Shown one piece after another: positions 1 to 7,634 of a DNA stretch of 49,076 bases; position 1 is the first letter of the stretch; every line of letters starts with the position of its first letter. Source of the stretch: Burkholderiales bacterium (lineage in GTDB: Bacteria; Pseudomonadota; Gammaproteobacteria; Burkholderiales; Burkholderiaceae_C); contig JANXYH010000154.1 of the NCBI GenBank assembly GCA_025350145.1, forward strand, positions 1 through 49,076. Direction: 5' to 3'. The notes beneath the pieces are model-generated. The model was not told the origin of the DNA. It ran no database searches and saw only the letters and a program-made list of their open reading frames with translations. The position numbers were made by a program, and so were the translations under genes.

Positions 1-14
1 CCCCGGCCCTTCGG

Positions 15-108
15 GTAAGCCCCGAATTCAAACCCACTCGGCGTTGCAATGCTCGATGGGTCCAGCAACCCGTCTGCGCTGTGCGCTGGGCTTGAATTCG
101 GGGCTTAC
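15..108. repeat. 17-bp perfect inverted repeat with 60-bp spacer
   Basis: Bases 15-31 and 92-108 are exact reverse complements (17 of 17), each containing an EcoRI-like GAATTC core. The spacer (32-91) is 60 bp and shows no convincing gene. The repeat lies just beyond the 3' end of the Crp/Fnr gene, so it could fold at the end of that transcript, or be one copy of a dispersed repeat. No T-run follows, so a simple intrinsic terminator is not supported. Confidence 0.6.
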
Positions 109-166
109 GCGGGTGCATGGGATTGCCTCTCAGCCTCTCAGTCCGGGAGGCCGGCCGGGTCGCCGG

Positions 167-802
167 CTACCAGCGTGCCGGCAGCTTCTTCAGCAGCGTG
201 ATCCGGCCACGGTTGACGGCCACATAGCCGCCCTGGGTGAGCTGGGTGAAGATGCGGCTGACCATCTCGCGCGATGAGCCGACCCGGTCGGCAATGTCCT
301 GCTGGGTGAGCTTGACATCGACCACCTTGACATCGCCCTCGTCGCGGGCCAGCCCCAGCAGCACCTTGGCGATGCGGCCGTAGACATCGTCCAGCGCCAG
401 GCTTTTGACGGTGCTGGTCTGGTGCCTGACCAGGGCGATCAGCTTGCGCACCAGGTGCAGCGCAAAGTCGGGGTGGTTGGCCAAGAAGTCGCGCACCTGG
501 CCGCCCGGAACGACCACCACGGCGCTGGCTTCCAGCGTCATCACCGAGGCCGAACGCGGCCCGCCGTCGAGCGACATCTCGCCGAAGTATTCGCCCGCCA
601 CCAGGGTGTTGTAGACCACCTCGCGGCCGCTGCCCGAGGAGCCATACACCTTGGCCCGCCCGGACAGCAGGATGTAGAGCGAATCGCTGACATCGTCCTC
701 GTGCACCAGCACCGCGTTGGCCGGGAAATGGCGCACCCCGCCGCGCTGGGCGATCGCCTGGAGCAAGGCATCCTGCAAGGGATGCGCGGTGGGCGAGGCC
801 AT
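167..802 (-). CDS. Crp/Fnr family transcriptional regulator
   Basis: A 211-residue regulator with an N-terminal cyclic-nucleotide-binding fold (about residues 15-125) and a C-terminal winged helix-turn-helix (about 150-205). The phosphate-binding cassette reads GEMSLDGGPRSAS, keeping the Gly-Glu and Arg-Ser pair typical of cAMP-binding members, and the recognition helix SREMVSRI keeps the Arg/Glu/Arg pattern of CRP-type readers. There are no cysteines, so an FNR-type iron-sulfur cluster is excluded. The ATG at 802 is chosen because it starts the conserved domain; longer in-frame starts would add an unrelated tail. The effector and targets cannot be told from sequence. Confidence 0.88.
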   Translation of the reverse strand: MASPTAHPLQDALLQAIAQRGGVRHFPANAVLVHEDDVSDSLYILLSGRAKVYGSSGSGREVVYNTLVAGEYFGEMSLDGGPRSASVMTLEASAVVVVPGGQVRDFLANHPDFALHLVRKLIALVRHQTSTVKSLALDDVYGRIAKVLLGLARDEGDVKVVDVKLTQQDIADRVGSSREMVSRIFTQLTQGGYVAVNRGRITLLKKLPARW

Positions 803-1043
803 GGCTTGAGGGGAAGGTTGCGGTGCGGTGGCGGCGGGCGGGCGCGGGCAGATTTGGCCTGCCTGTGCGTTCGACCATATCGCATGCCCCCAGGCCGCCG
901 CCAGTCGGTCAAGCCCGGGTATCGGGCTGGTTGTGGTCAGGCCGATAAAATGCCAGCCGGCGTCGTCTGCATGACAGCGCTGCGGGCCGCCTGAGCCTAT
1001 CCTGCGCCCGCCCCATTCACGGCTTGAACGGACGACCACAGAC

Positions 1044-1304
1044 ATGGCCAAAGATGTCATCAAGACCACGATCGAGCCCGACGGCATGCGTTACCGCAGC
1101 AAGGCGCCGGGCTCACCGTTCTCGGTCGCGGGCTCGTTCGGCGCGGCGACGATGTCGTGCTTCCTTTGCGGCAAGCACCGCCCGCGTGCCGCGCTGACGA
1201 CGCGCAAGCTGCTGGGCAAGTCGCACTCGGTCTGCGCGCCATCGTGCAAGGCGGCGCAGGCCGGCCCCGCCGAGCAGATCACCGAACCCGCCGCCGCGGG
1301 CTGA
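1044..1304 (+). CDS. Small Cys-rich conserved hypothetical protein
   Basis: An 86-residue protein with no signal peptide and no membrane segment. Four cysteines fall as C39-x2-C42 and C64-x3-C68, which could form a small zinc-binding site (inference). The region around the first pair is basic and Gly-rich, and the C-terminal 15 residues are Ala/Pro-rich and probably disordered. It is transcribed alone and converges with the MFS gene. No strong Shine-Dalgarno is visible before the ATG. Proteins of this type occur in Burkholderiales, but I know no function. Confidence 0.6.
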   Translation: MAKDVIKTTIEPDGMRYRSKAPGSPFSVAGSFGAATMSCFLCGKHRPRAALTTRKLLGKSHSVCAPSCKAAQAGPAEQITEPAAAG

Positions 1305-1332
1305 GCGTCCACGCTGGCTTGGGCACCCCCGG

Positions 1333-2553
1333 TCAGCGCCTGGCCGGTGGCGCCAGCTCAGCGCAGCGCGGCCAGGCCAGCGCCACCAGCGGCAGCGCCA
1401 CGGCGTAGACCCAGCGCAGGCCCAGGTGCTGGGCCAGTTGGCCGAGCAATGGCGGGCCGAGCAGAAACACCACGAACGCGGTCTGCGCCAGGGCGGCGAC
1501 GTTCGCCGCCGCCGGCCGGTCGCGGCGTTGCGCGGCCGCCGACATCGCCAGCGGGAACATCACGCTGGTGCCCAGCGCCATCAGCGCGAAGCCGGCCAGG
1601 GCCAGCGCCACGTCCGGCGCCAGCGCCACCACCAGTGCGCCTGCGGCCAGCAGCGCCTGGCAGAGGCGGGCAATGCGCACCGGCCCATGGCGCTCAACCT
1701 GGGCGTCGGCGACGAAGCGGCCGGCGGCCTGCGCCAGGGCGCTGACCGTCACCGCCGCGCCGGCAGTAAAGGGCAGTGCGGCGAAGGTGTCGCGCATGTA
1801 GATCGCCGACCAGTCGCCGGTCGCGCCCTCCATCAGCATCGCCGGCAGGGTCAGCAGCATCAGGCCCAGGATCGCGCCGCTGGGCCGGGCAAAGCGCGGC
1901 GCGGCGGACGGCTCGCCTGCCTGGCCCTGCTCGCGCGGCGCGGCGGCCTCGAAACGGCGCAGCAACACGAGGCTGGCGAGCAGCACCAGCGGCACCACCG
2001 CCAGCAGATGGCGCTGCGGCGACCAGCCGGCCTGCGACAGCGCTGCGCCAACACCGCCAGCGGCGCAGAAGCCCAGGCTCCAGAAGGCGTGGGCGCGGTT
2101 CATGATGCGCCGGCCGAAGCGGTGCTCGACCCGGTCGGCCTCCAAGTTGACGACCAGTTCGGTCGCACCAATCACCAGACCGACCGGCAGCAGCGCCAGG
2201 TACAGCGCCAGCGGCCCCTTGGCCCAGGACGCCAGCGCCATCAGCAGCGGCAGCAGCGGCAGCAGGAGCTGCAGCGCCCGCCGCCCGCCCAGGCGCGCCG
2301 CCACCGGGCCGGCGAAGCTCAGGCTGATCAGCGTACCGCTGGACAGGCCGATCAGCGCCAGGCCGAGCGCGCCTTCGGACACGCCGAGCTGGCGCTGCAT
2401 GTCGGCCAGCCGCGGGAACAGGCCGCCCATGCCGAAGGCGTAGAGGAAGAACATGGCGAACACCCGGCGCCGGGCGGCAGCGGCAAGGGCGGCGTCGGGG
2501 CTGGCCTCGGGGCTGGCGTCAGGGCTGGCGGGCAAGGCTGGCGGGGCGGACAT
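1333..2553 (-). CDS. MFS transporter (FucP/YbjJ-like)
   Basis: A 406-residue major facilitator with about 12 hydrophobic helices. The first follows a Pro/Ala/Ser-rich N-terminal stretch (about residues 1-28) made of near-repeats of the type SPDASPEA. The segment after helix 4 (VVNLEADRVEHRFGRR, then the N-R-A-H-A-F-W-S-L motif) resembles the YbjJ/FucP group of sugar or metabolite permeases, so a proton symporter or exporter of a small solute is likely; the substrate is unknown. The start at 2553 precedes the low-complexity tail; an ATG at 2454 would remove the tail and trim helix 1. The gene is divergent from the acyl-CoA dehydrogenase with 88 bp between starts. Confidence 0.82.
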   Translation of the reverse strand: MSAPPALPASPDASPEASPDAALAAAARRRVFAMFFLYAFGMGGLFPRLADMQRQLGVSEGALGLALIGLSSGTLISLSFAGPVAARLGGRRALQLLLPLLPLLMALASWAKGPLALYLALLPVGLVIGATELVVNLEADRVEHRFGRRIMNRAHAFWSLGFCAAGGVGAALSQAGWSPQRHLLAVVPLVLLASLVLLRRFEAAAPREQGQAGEPSAAPRFARPSGAILGLMLLTLPAMLMEGATGDWSAIYMRDTFAALPFTAGAAVTVSALAQAAGRFVADAQVERHGPVRIARLCQALLAAGALVVALAPDVALALAGFALMALGTSVMFPLAMSAAAQRRDRPAAANVAALAQTAFVVFLLGPPLLGQLAQHLGLRWVYAVALPLVALAWPRCAELAPPARR

Positions 2554-2641
2554 GGGGGCAGCGGCGGCGGCGGACGATAGCAGCCGATGGCAGCGGATCG
2601 GGCTGCCTACACTGGCAGCCCAACCCCCACCGACGCGCGCC

Positions 2642-3811
2642 ATGAGCCCCAGCACCGACCGCTTCCAGGACATCCGCGACGGCGTGCGTGCCGTCTGCGC
2701 CCAGTTCCCCGACGAGTACCACCGTGGCGTCGACGCCGAGCGCGCCTACCCCGAGGCCTTTGTCGACGCCTTGACCCAAGCCGGCTGGCTGGCGGCGCTG
2801 ATCCCGACCGAATACGGCGGCTCGGGCCTGGGCCTGACCGAGGCCAGCGTGATCATGGAGGAGATCAACGCCAGCGGCGGCAATGCCGGCGCCTGCCATG
2901 GCCAGATGTACAACATGGGCACCCTGCTGCGCCATGGCTCGGCCGAGCAGAAGCAGCGCTTCCTGCCGCGCATCGCCAGCGGCGCATGGCGATTGCAGGC
3001 GATGGGCGTGACCGAGCCGACCACCGGCACCGACACCACCCGGATCAAGACCACGGCGGTGCGCAAACCCGGCAGCAGTGACCGCTGGGTCATCAACGGC
3101 CAGAAGGTCTGGATCTCGCGGGTCCAGCACAGCGACTGGATGATCCTGCTGGCCCGGACCACGCCGCTGGCCGAGGTCAAGAAAAAGAGCGAAGGCATGT
3201 CGGTGTTCCTGGTCGACCTGCGCCTGGCCGAGCAGAGCGGCCTGACGGTGCGGCCGATCCGCAACATGGTCAACCACGAGACCAACGAGCTGTTCTTCGA
3301 GAACCTGGAGCTGCCGCAGGAGAACCTGATCGGCGAGGAAGGCCAGGGCTTCAAGTACATCCTCGATGGCCTCAACGCCGAGCGCACCCTGATCGCCGCC
3401 GAGTGCATCGGCGACGGCCGCTGGTTCATCGAGCGGATCAGCCGCTACGTCAAGGAGCGGGTGGTGTTCGGCCGGCCCATAGGCCAGAACCAGGGCGTGC
3501 AGTTCCCGATCGCCGAGGCCCACATCGAGGTCCAGGCGGCCGACCTGATGCGCTACGAGGCCTGCCGCTTGTACGACGCCCACCTGCCCTGCGGCGCCCA
3601 GGCCAACATGGCCAAGTACCTGGCGGCCAAGGCCAGTTGGGAGGCCGCCAACGCCTGCTTGCAGTTCCACGGCGGCTTCGGTTTTGCCCATGAGTACGAC
3701 GTGGAGCGCAAGTTCCGCGAGACCCGGCTCTACCAGGTCGCGCCGATCTCGACCAACCTGATCCTGTCCTACGTCGCCGAGCATGTGCTGGGGCTGCCGC
3801 GCAGCTTTTGA
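2642..3811 (+). CDS. Acyl-CoA dehydrogenase family protein
   Basis: A 389-residue flavoenzyme covering all three ACAD domains: alpha N-terminal (about 5-115), beta (about 120-220) and the C-terminal helical bundle. It would oxidise an acyl-CoA at C-alpha/C-beta with FAD and pass electrons to ETF. The usual C-terminal catalytic Glu of the IYEGT motif is absent (the segment reads LYQVAPIS). A Glu-Arg pair at 247-248 (GLNAER) sits where isovaleryl-CoA and long-chain dehydrogenases carry their catalytic Glu. The FAD/acyl-binding motif FHGGFGF is present. The gene is divergent from the MFS gene and is followed by an independently promoted ABC binding protein. The substrate is not predictable. Confidence 0.88.
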   Translation: MSPSTDRFQDIRDGVRAVCAQFPDEYHRGVDAERAYPEAFVDALTQAGWLAALIPTEYGGSGLGLTEASVIMEEINASGGNAGACHGQMYNMGTLLRHGSAEQKQRFLPRIASGAWRLQAMGVTEPTTGTDTTRIKTTAVRKPGSSDRWVINGQKVWISRVQHSDWMILLARTTPLAEVKKKSEGMSVFLVDLRLAEQSGLTVRPIRNMVNHETNELFFENLELPQENLIGEEGQGFKYILDGLNAERTLIAAECIGDGRWFIERISRYVKERVVFGRPIGQNQGVQFPIAEAHIEVQAADLMRYEACRLYDAHLPCGAQANMAKYLAAKASWEAANACLQFHGGFGFAHEYDVERKFRETRLYQVAPISTNLILSYVAEHVLGLPRSF

Positions 3812-3825
3812 ACCCACAGCTGCGC

Positions 3826-3854
3826 TTGACAGCGCCCGCGGATCGGCCTAACTT
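3826..3854 (+). promoter_or_regulatory. Sigma70-type promoter for the ABC binding protein gene
   Basis: TTGACA at 3826-3831 is separated by exactly 17 bp from TAACTT at 3849-3854. This gives a start near 3861, about 20 nt before the ATG, with a GGGAGG ribosome-binding site at 3871-3876. The spacing and the perfect -35 make it the best promoter seen in the window. Confidence 0.75.
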
Positions 3855-3881
3855 CAGCGCCCACATTCCTGGGAGGGCGTG

Positions 3882-5576
3882 ATGCGCAAGACACAAGTGT
3901 TGGCAGCCGTGGCGGCGCTGCTGGGCGGCCAGTGGTTCAGCCTCTCAGCCGGTGCGCAGACCGACAAGCCGCAGTACGGCGCCAGCCTGGAGATCGCCGC
4001 CGCCAACTACAGCGTCGCGCCGATGTCCTGGGACATCGCCGATTGGGCCTGGAAGCTGCCGGCCGATTCGCTGCAGCTTGAACAACTCTTCGCCGCCGAC
4101 CTGAACAAGGCGCGCAGCCATGGCGGCAAGTACCGCTTCTTGACTGACGCCTGGTTGCCTCCGGACGCAGTGCGCGGCGAGCTGGCCGAGAGCTGGGCCT
4201 GGAAGGAGTCGCCGCTGCGGCTGGAGATCAAGCTGCGCAAGGGGGTGATGTTCCCGGCCAAGCCCGGGGTGATGGCCCAACGCGAGCTGACCGCCGAGGA
4301 CGTGGTGTTCAGCTTCAACCGCACCGCCACCAGCCCAAAGAAGGTGGCGGGATTCTTGGACTACCTCGCCAAGGTCGAGGCCCTTGACCGCCACACCGTG
4401 GTCATGACCTTCAACCATTACCAATCCGACTGGGACTACCGCTATGCCTGGGGCCACTTCTCGGCGATCGTGCCCAAGGAGGTGGTCGACGCCGGCGCCG
4501 GCAACTGGCGCAACGCCAACGGCACCGGGCCGTTCCAATTGGTCGACGTGGTCCAGGGCAGCAGCCAGAGCTATGTCAAGAACCCGCTCTACTGGGACAA
4601 GGACCGCATCGGCGGCCAGGACTACGCCCTGCCCTTCGTCGACAAGCTGAACATCCGCGTCTTCAAGGATGAAGCCGCCGTGCTGACAGCGCTGCGCACC
4701 GCCAAACTCGACATCCTGGAAACGATCCGCTGGAGCGCGGTCGATGAACTCAAGCAACATGCCCCGGCGCTGAAATGGCAGCGCCGCCCGGCGACCGGAG
4801 CGGTGACCCTGTCGATGCGCACCGACACCAAGCCCTTCGACGACATCCGGGTGCGGCGGGCGCTGAACATGGCGATCAACCGCCAGGAGATCATCGACGG
4901 CTACTACAAGGGCAATGCCGAGCTGTTCGCCTTCCCGCAGAGCGCGGAGTTTGGCGGCTTCTTCGAGCCCCTTTCGGCGATGCCCGAGTCGGTCAGGGAG
5001 CTGTTCGAGTTCAACCTCGACAAGGCGCGCAAACTGCTGGCCGAGGCCGGCTACGCCAAGGGCTTCAGCTTCAAGGTACAGGTCTGCGCCTGCGATCCCG
5101 ACCTGCTGGACCTGCTGCCACTGGTCGCCGCCCAGCTTGACAAGGTCGGCGTCAAGATCGAGATCGTGCCGACCGAGTACGGCGCGCTGTACTCGATGAT
5201 GCGCAACGGCACCGCCGCCACCGGCGTGTTCCGACTCAACGGCATAGGCAATCCGCCCCAGAGCCTGCGCCGGGACTTCGTCGCCGGCCAGTACTTCAAC
5301 ACCTCACGCTGGGATGACAAGGCCTTTGAACAACGGCTGGAGAGCGTCTACACCGAGCGCGACGAGGCCAAGCAGCAGGCCACGATCCATGCCCTGAGCC
5401 GCGAGATCCTGGACAAGGCGCCCTACATCTGGCTGCCCGGACCGCTGCGCTACAGCGCCTGGTGGCCCTGGGTGCGCAACTACGAGGGCGAGCTGTTCGC
5501 CGGTGGCATGCGCGGCGCGCCGATCTACGCCCGCATCTGGGTCGATCAGGCGATGAAGAAGAAGCTGGGGTTCTGA
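3882..5576 (+). CDS. ABC transporter substrate-binding protein, family 5 (peptide/solute)
   Basis: A 564-residue periplasmic binding protein of the DppA/OppA type (SBP_bac_5). A Sec signal peptide ends near residue 25 (LSAGAQ). The family fold then covers the rest, with conserved stretches such as LTAEDVVFSFNR and the region around DIRVRRALNMAINRQ. An ATG at 3882 directly follows a GTG at 3879 and is better spaced from the GGGAGG Shine-Dalgarno. No ABC permease or ATPase gene is adjacent, so this receptor either serves a transporter encoded elsewhere or is an orphan. The ligand (peptide, glycoside or opine) is unknown. Confidence 0.87.
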   Translation: MRKTQVLAAVAALLGGQWFSLSAGAQTDKPQYGASLEIAAANYSVAPMSWDIADWAWKLPADSLQLEQLFAADLNKARSHGGKYRFLTDAWLPPDAVRGELAESWAWKESPLRLEIKLRKGVMFPAKPGVMAQRELTAEDVVFSFNRTATSPKKVAGFLDYLAKVEALDRHTVVMTFNHYQSDWDYRYAWGHFSAIVPKEVVDAGAGNWRNANGTGPFQLVDVVQGSSQSYVKNPLYWDKDRIGGQDYALPFVDKLNIRVFKDEAAVLTALRTAKLDILETIRWSAVDELKQHAPALKWQRRPATGAVTLSMRTDTKPFDDIRVRRALNMAINRQEIIDGYYKGNAELFAFPQSAEFGGFFEPLSAMPESVRELFEFNLDKARKLLAEAGYAKGFSFKVQVCACDPDLLDLLPLVAAQLDKVGVKIEIVPTEYGALYSMMRNGTAATGVFRLNGIGNPPQSLRRDFVAGQYFNTSRWDDKAFEQRLESVYTERDEAKQQATIHALSREILDKAPYIWLPGPLRYSAWWPWVRNYEGELFAGGMRGAPIYARIWVDQAMKKKLGF

Positions 5577-5580
5577 GCGC

Positions 5581-5760
5581 CCCCAGACCTGCCGCTTCGC
5601 GTCAGGCCCCCCGAGGGGGTCAAGGAAGCTCGGGAGCGGCCCTTCGCTTCCTTGAGAGGCCCCGCGTCCGGGCCCTTGGGCAAACCCCGGGTCGGTCGGG
5701 CCCGGCCGGGGCCGAAAATTTGGCCCAGCGGCAGCCCTTCGCGTTGCCGGGAGCCCTGCC
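5581..5760. repeat. Palindrome-rich intergenic element (REP-like)
   Basis: This gap between two binding-protein genes is built of short palindromes: a C-run/G-run hairpin at about 5607-5619, a perfect 10-bp inverted repeat 5620-5629/5646-5655, and further CG-rich dyads to about 5760. The layout resembles dispersed palindromic units common in Burkholderiales gaps (from memory, not checked). It may end the upstream transcript. The start of the next gene lies immediately after it. Confidence 0.5.
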
Positions 5761-5762
5761 CC

Positions 5763-6749
5763 ATGATCCGCCTACGCCTGCGCCACCTCGTTTGCCTGCT
5801 GGCCGCCGTTGCCCTTTGCGGGCTCGCGCCGGTCCATGCCCAGACCTACCCCAGCCGGACGATCACGCTGGTGGTGCCGTTTGCCGCCGGCGGGCCGACC
5901 GATGTGGTCGCCCGCACGCTCGGTGCGGCCATGGCCAGGACCCTGGGCCAGACGGTGGTGATCGAGAACAAGGTCGGCGCCGGCGGCACGATCGCCTCGA
6001 CCTTTGTTGCCCGCGCCGCGCCCGACGGCTACACCTTCTTGATCCACCACAACGGCATGGCCACCGCGCCGTCGCTGTACCGCAAGCTCAACTTCAACGC
6101 CCTGACCGATTTTGAGTACGTCAGCCAGGTCGTGGACGTGCCCATGACCCTGCTGGCGCGCAAGGATTTCGGCCCCAAGACCCTGCCTGAGCTCGTCGCC
6201 TACGTCAAGGCCAATGGCGACAAGGTGACGATGGCCCATGCCGGGTTGGGCGCCGTCTCACAGTTGTGCAGCATGGTCTTTCGCCAGGCGGTGGGCGCGG
6301 AACTGACGACCGTGCCCTACGGCGGCACCGCGCCGGCGATGAACGCGCTGATGGGCGGGCAGGTCGATCTGCTGTGCGACCAGACGACCCAGACGACCCA
6401 GTTCATCAAGGCCGGCTCGGTCCGCTTTTACGGCGTCACCACCAGCCAGCGGATCAAGACCATGCCTGACGCGCCGACCCTGGCCGAGCAGGGCCTGAAG
6501 GGCTTCGAGGTCGTGGTCTGGCACGGTGTCTACGCGCCCAAGGGCACGCCCAAGGAGGCCACCGAGAAGTTCGGCGCGGCGCTCAAGGCGGCGCTCAAGG
6601 ACCCGGGCGTGGTGGCGCGAATGACCGACTTGGGCGTCGAGTTCGTGGCCGATGCCAAGCTCTCGCCCGAAGGCCTGCGCACTTGGCTGAAGCAGGAGAC
6701 CGAGCGCTACGCACCCTTGATCAAGGCCGCGGGCGTCTACGCCGACTGA
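5763..6749 (+). CDS. Bug/TctC family tripartite tricarboxylate receptor protein
   Basis: A 328-residue periplasmic solute receptor of the Bug (Bordetella uptake gene) family. A Sec signal peptide ends near residue 27 (APVHAQ). The mature protein begins with the family signature YPSRTITLVVPFAAGG and has the GGTIAS and MNALMGGQVDL blocks. Such proteins bind carboxylates or other small organic acids for TctAB-type transporters. No tctA or tctB is next to it, as is common for orphan Bug genes in Burkholderiales. Its last codons overlap the 3' end of the convergent VOC gene by 13 bp. The ligand is unknown. Confidence 0.92.
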   Translation: MIRLRLRHLVCLLAAVALCGLAPVHAQTYPSRTITLVVPFAAGGPTDVVARTLGAAMARTLGQTVVIENKVGAGGTIASTFVARAAPDGYTFLIHHNGMATAPSLYRKLNFNALTDFEYVSQVVDVPMTLLARKDFGPKTLPELVAYVKANGDKVTMAHAGLGAVSQLCSMVFRQAVGAELTTVPYGGTAPAMNALMGGQVDLLCDQTTQTTQFIKAGSVRFYGVTTSQRIKTMPDAPTLAEQGLKGFEVVVWHGVYAPKGTPKEATEKFGAALKAALKDPGVVARMTDLGVEFVADAKLSPEGLRTWLKQETERYAPLIKAAGVYAD

Positions 6750-7525
6750 AGCGGCTGAAGCGGCTGAAGCGCCGTCAATTCCAGCGCCGCGCCCAGCAGC
6801 GCCAGGCTGTTGCCCTTGACCGCCAGGCCGCAGCTGCGGGCCCTGGCCAGCACGGCTTCGGGGTCGGCCACGGCCAGGCTGAAGCCGGCCACGCTGTCGC
6901 CGCGCGTGGCATCGTCGGCCGGCATGAAATCGGCAAAGCCGTCGCCCAGCCCCAATCGCCAGCCCGGGCCCTGGGCGCTGGGGTCGGCCAGGCCCAGTAC
7001 CTGTGCCCAGCGCTGTGCCAAGGCCTGCGGTTGGGCCGAGCGCAGCGTGATCCCGCGCAGGCACTGCCGGCCAGCGTCGCCGGGCGCGACCCGCCAATCC
7101 GGCCCGCCCCAGCGCCAGGACGCGGGCGGCTGCGGTTGGTCGACCGAGACGATCGCACCACCGATGTCCTTGGGGTGCAGGTGGCTGGCGCGGATGTCGG
7201 CATGGTCGGACTGCCAGACCGTGCGCACGCCCAGCGCGGCAAAGCGGGCGCGGTCGGCGTCGAGGTCGGCGGTCTGCAGGATCAGCATGTAGCCGCTGTC
7301 GCCGTGGCGCTGCAGGTGGCGGCCGCAGGCGGTGTCTGTCAAGCCCGGGCCGGCCGGCGAGATCACTTCGATGAACTGGTCGCCGATGCTGAACACCGCA
7401 TTGGCGATGCCGAACTCGGCGACGCCGGGGTCGGCATAGGGCGTGCCCAGGCCGAACACCTGGGCGATCAGGTCGCTGCTGCGCTGCAGCTCGGCGGCGG
7501 CGAAAACAATCTGGCGGATGCGCAT
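6737..7525 (-). CDS. VOC (glyoxalase-fold) superfamily protein
   Basis: A 262-residue protein with two vicinal-oxygen-chelate-type modules: the first (about 1-125) starts MRIRQIVFAAAELQRS and the second covers about 150-250. It is probably cytoplasmic. Candidate metal ligands are too degenerate to assign chemistry, so it could be a lyase, dioxygenase or binding protein. The C-terminal tail LQPLQPLQSA is encoded by a 9-bp tandem repeat (6746-6771) that also holds the stop codon of the convergent Bug gene. Divergent from the aldehyde dehydrogenase, with 109 bp between starts. Confidence 0.75.
   Translation of the reverse strand: MRIRQIVFAAAELQRSSDLIAQVFGLGTPYADPGVAEFGIANAVFSIGDQFIEVISPAGPGLTDTACGRHLQRHGDSGYMLILQTADLDADRARFAALGVRTVWQSDHADIRASHLHPKDIGGAIVSVDQPQPPASWRWGGPDWRVAPGDAGRQCLRGITLRSAQPQALAQRWAQVLGLADPSAQGPGWRLGLGDGFADFMPADDATRGDSVAGFSLAVADPEAVLARARSCGLAVKGNSLALLGAALELTALQPLQPLQSA
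6746..6771. repeat. 9-bp tandem repeat, about three copies
   Basis: Three successive copies of CTGAAGCGG (the last with one change and one base short). The array lies in the 13-bp-overlap zone of two convergent genes, contains the TGA of the Bug gene, and encodes the Leu-Gln-Pro repeats at the end of the VOC protein. Confidence 0.8.
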
Positions 7526-7634
7526 CGGGTTTCACTCCAAGTGGCTGGCGCAGCGGTGGCGAGCAGGCTTCTAAAATCCGCAGTCCACCGATACCGGCGC
7601 CCTGCCAAACTGACCATTCTGGAGCCCACCGACC

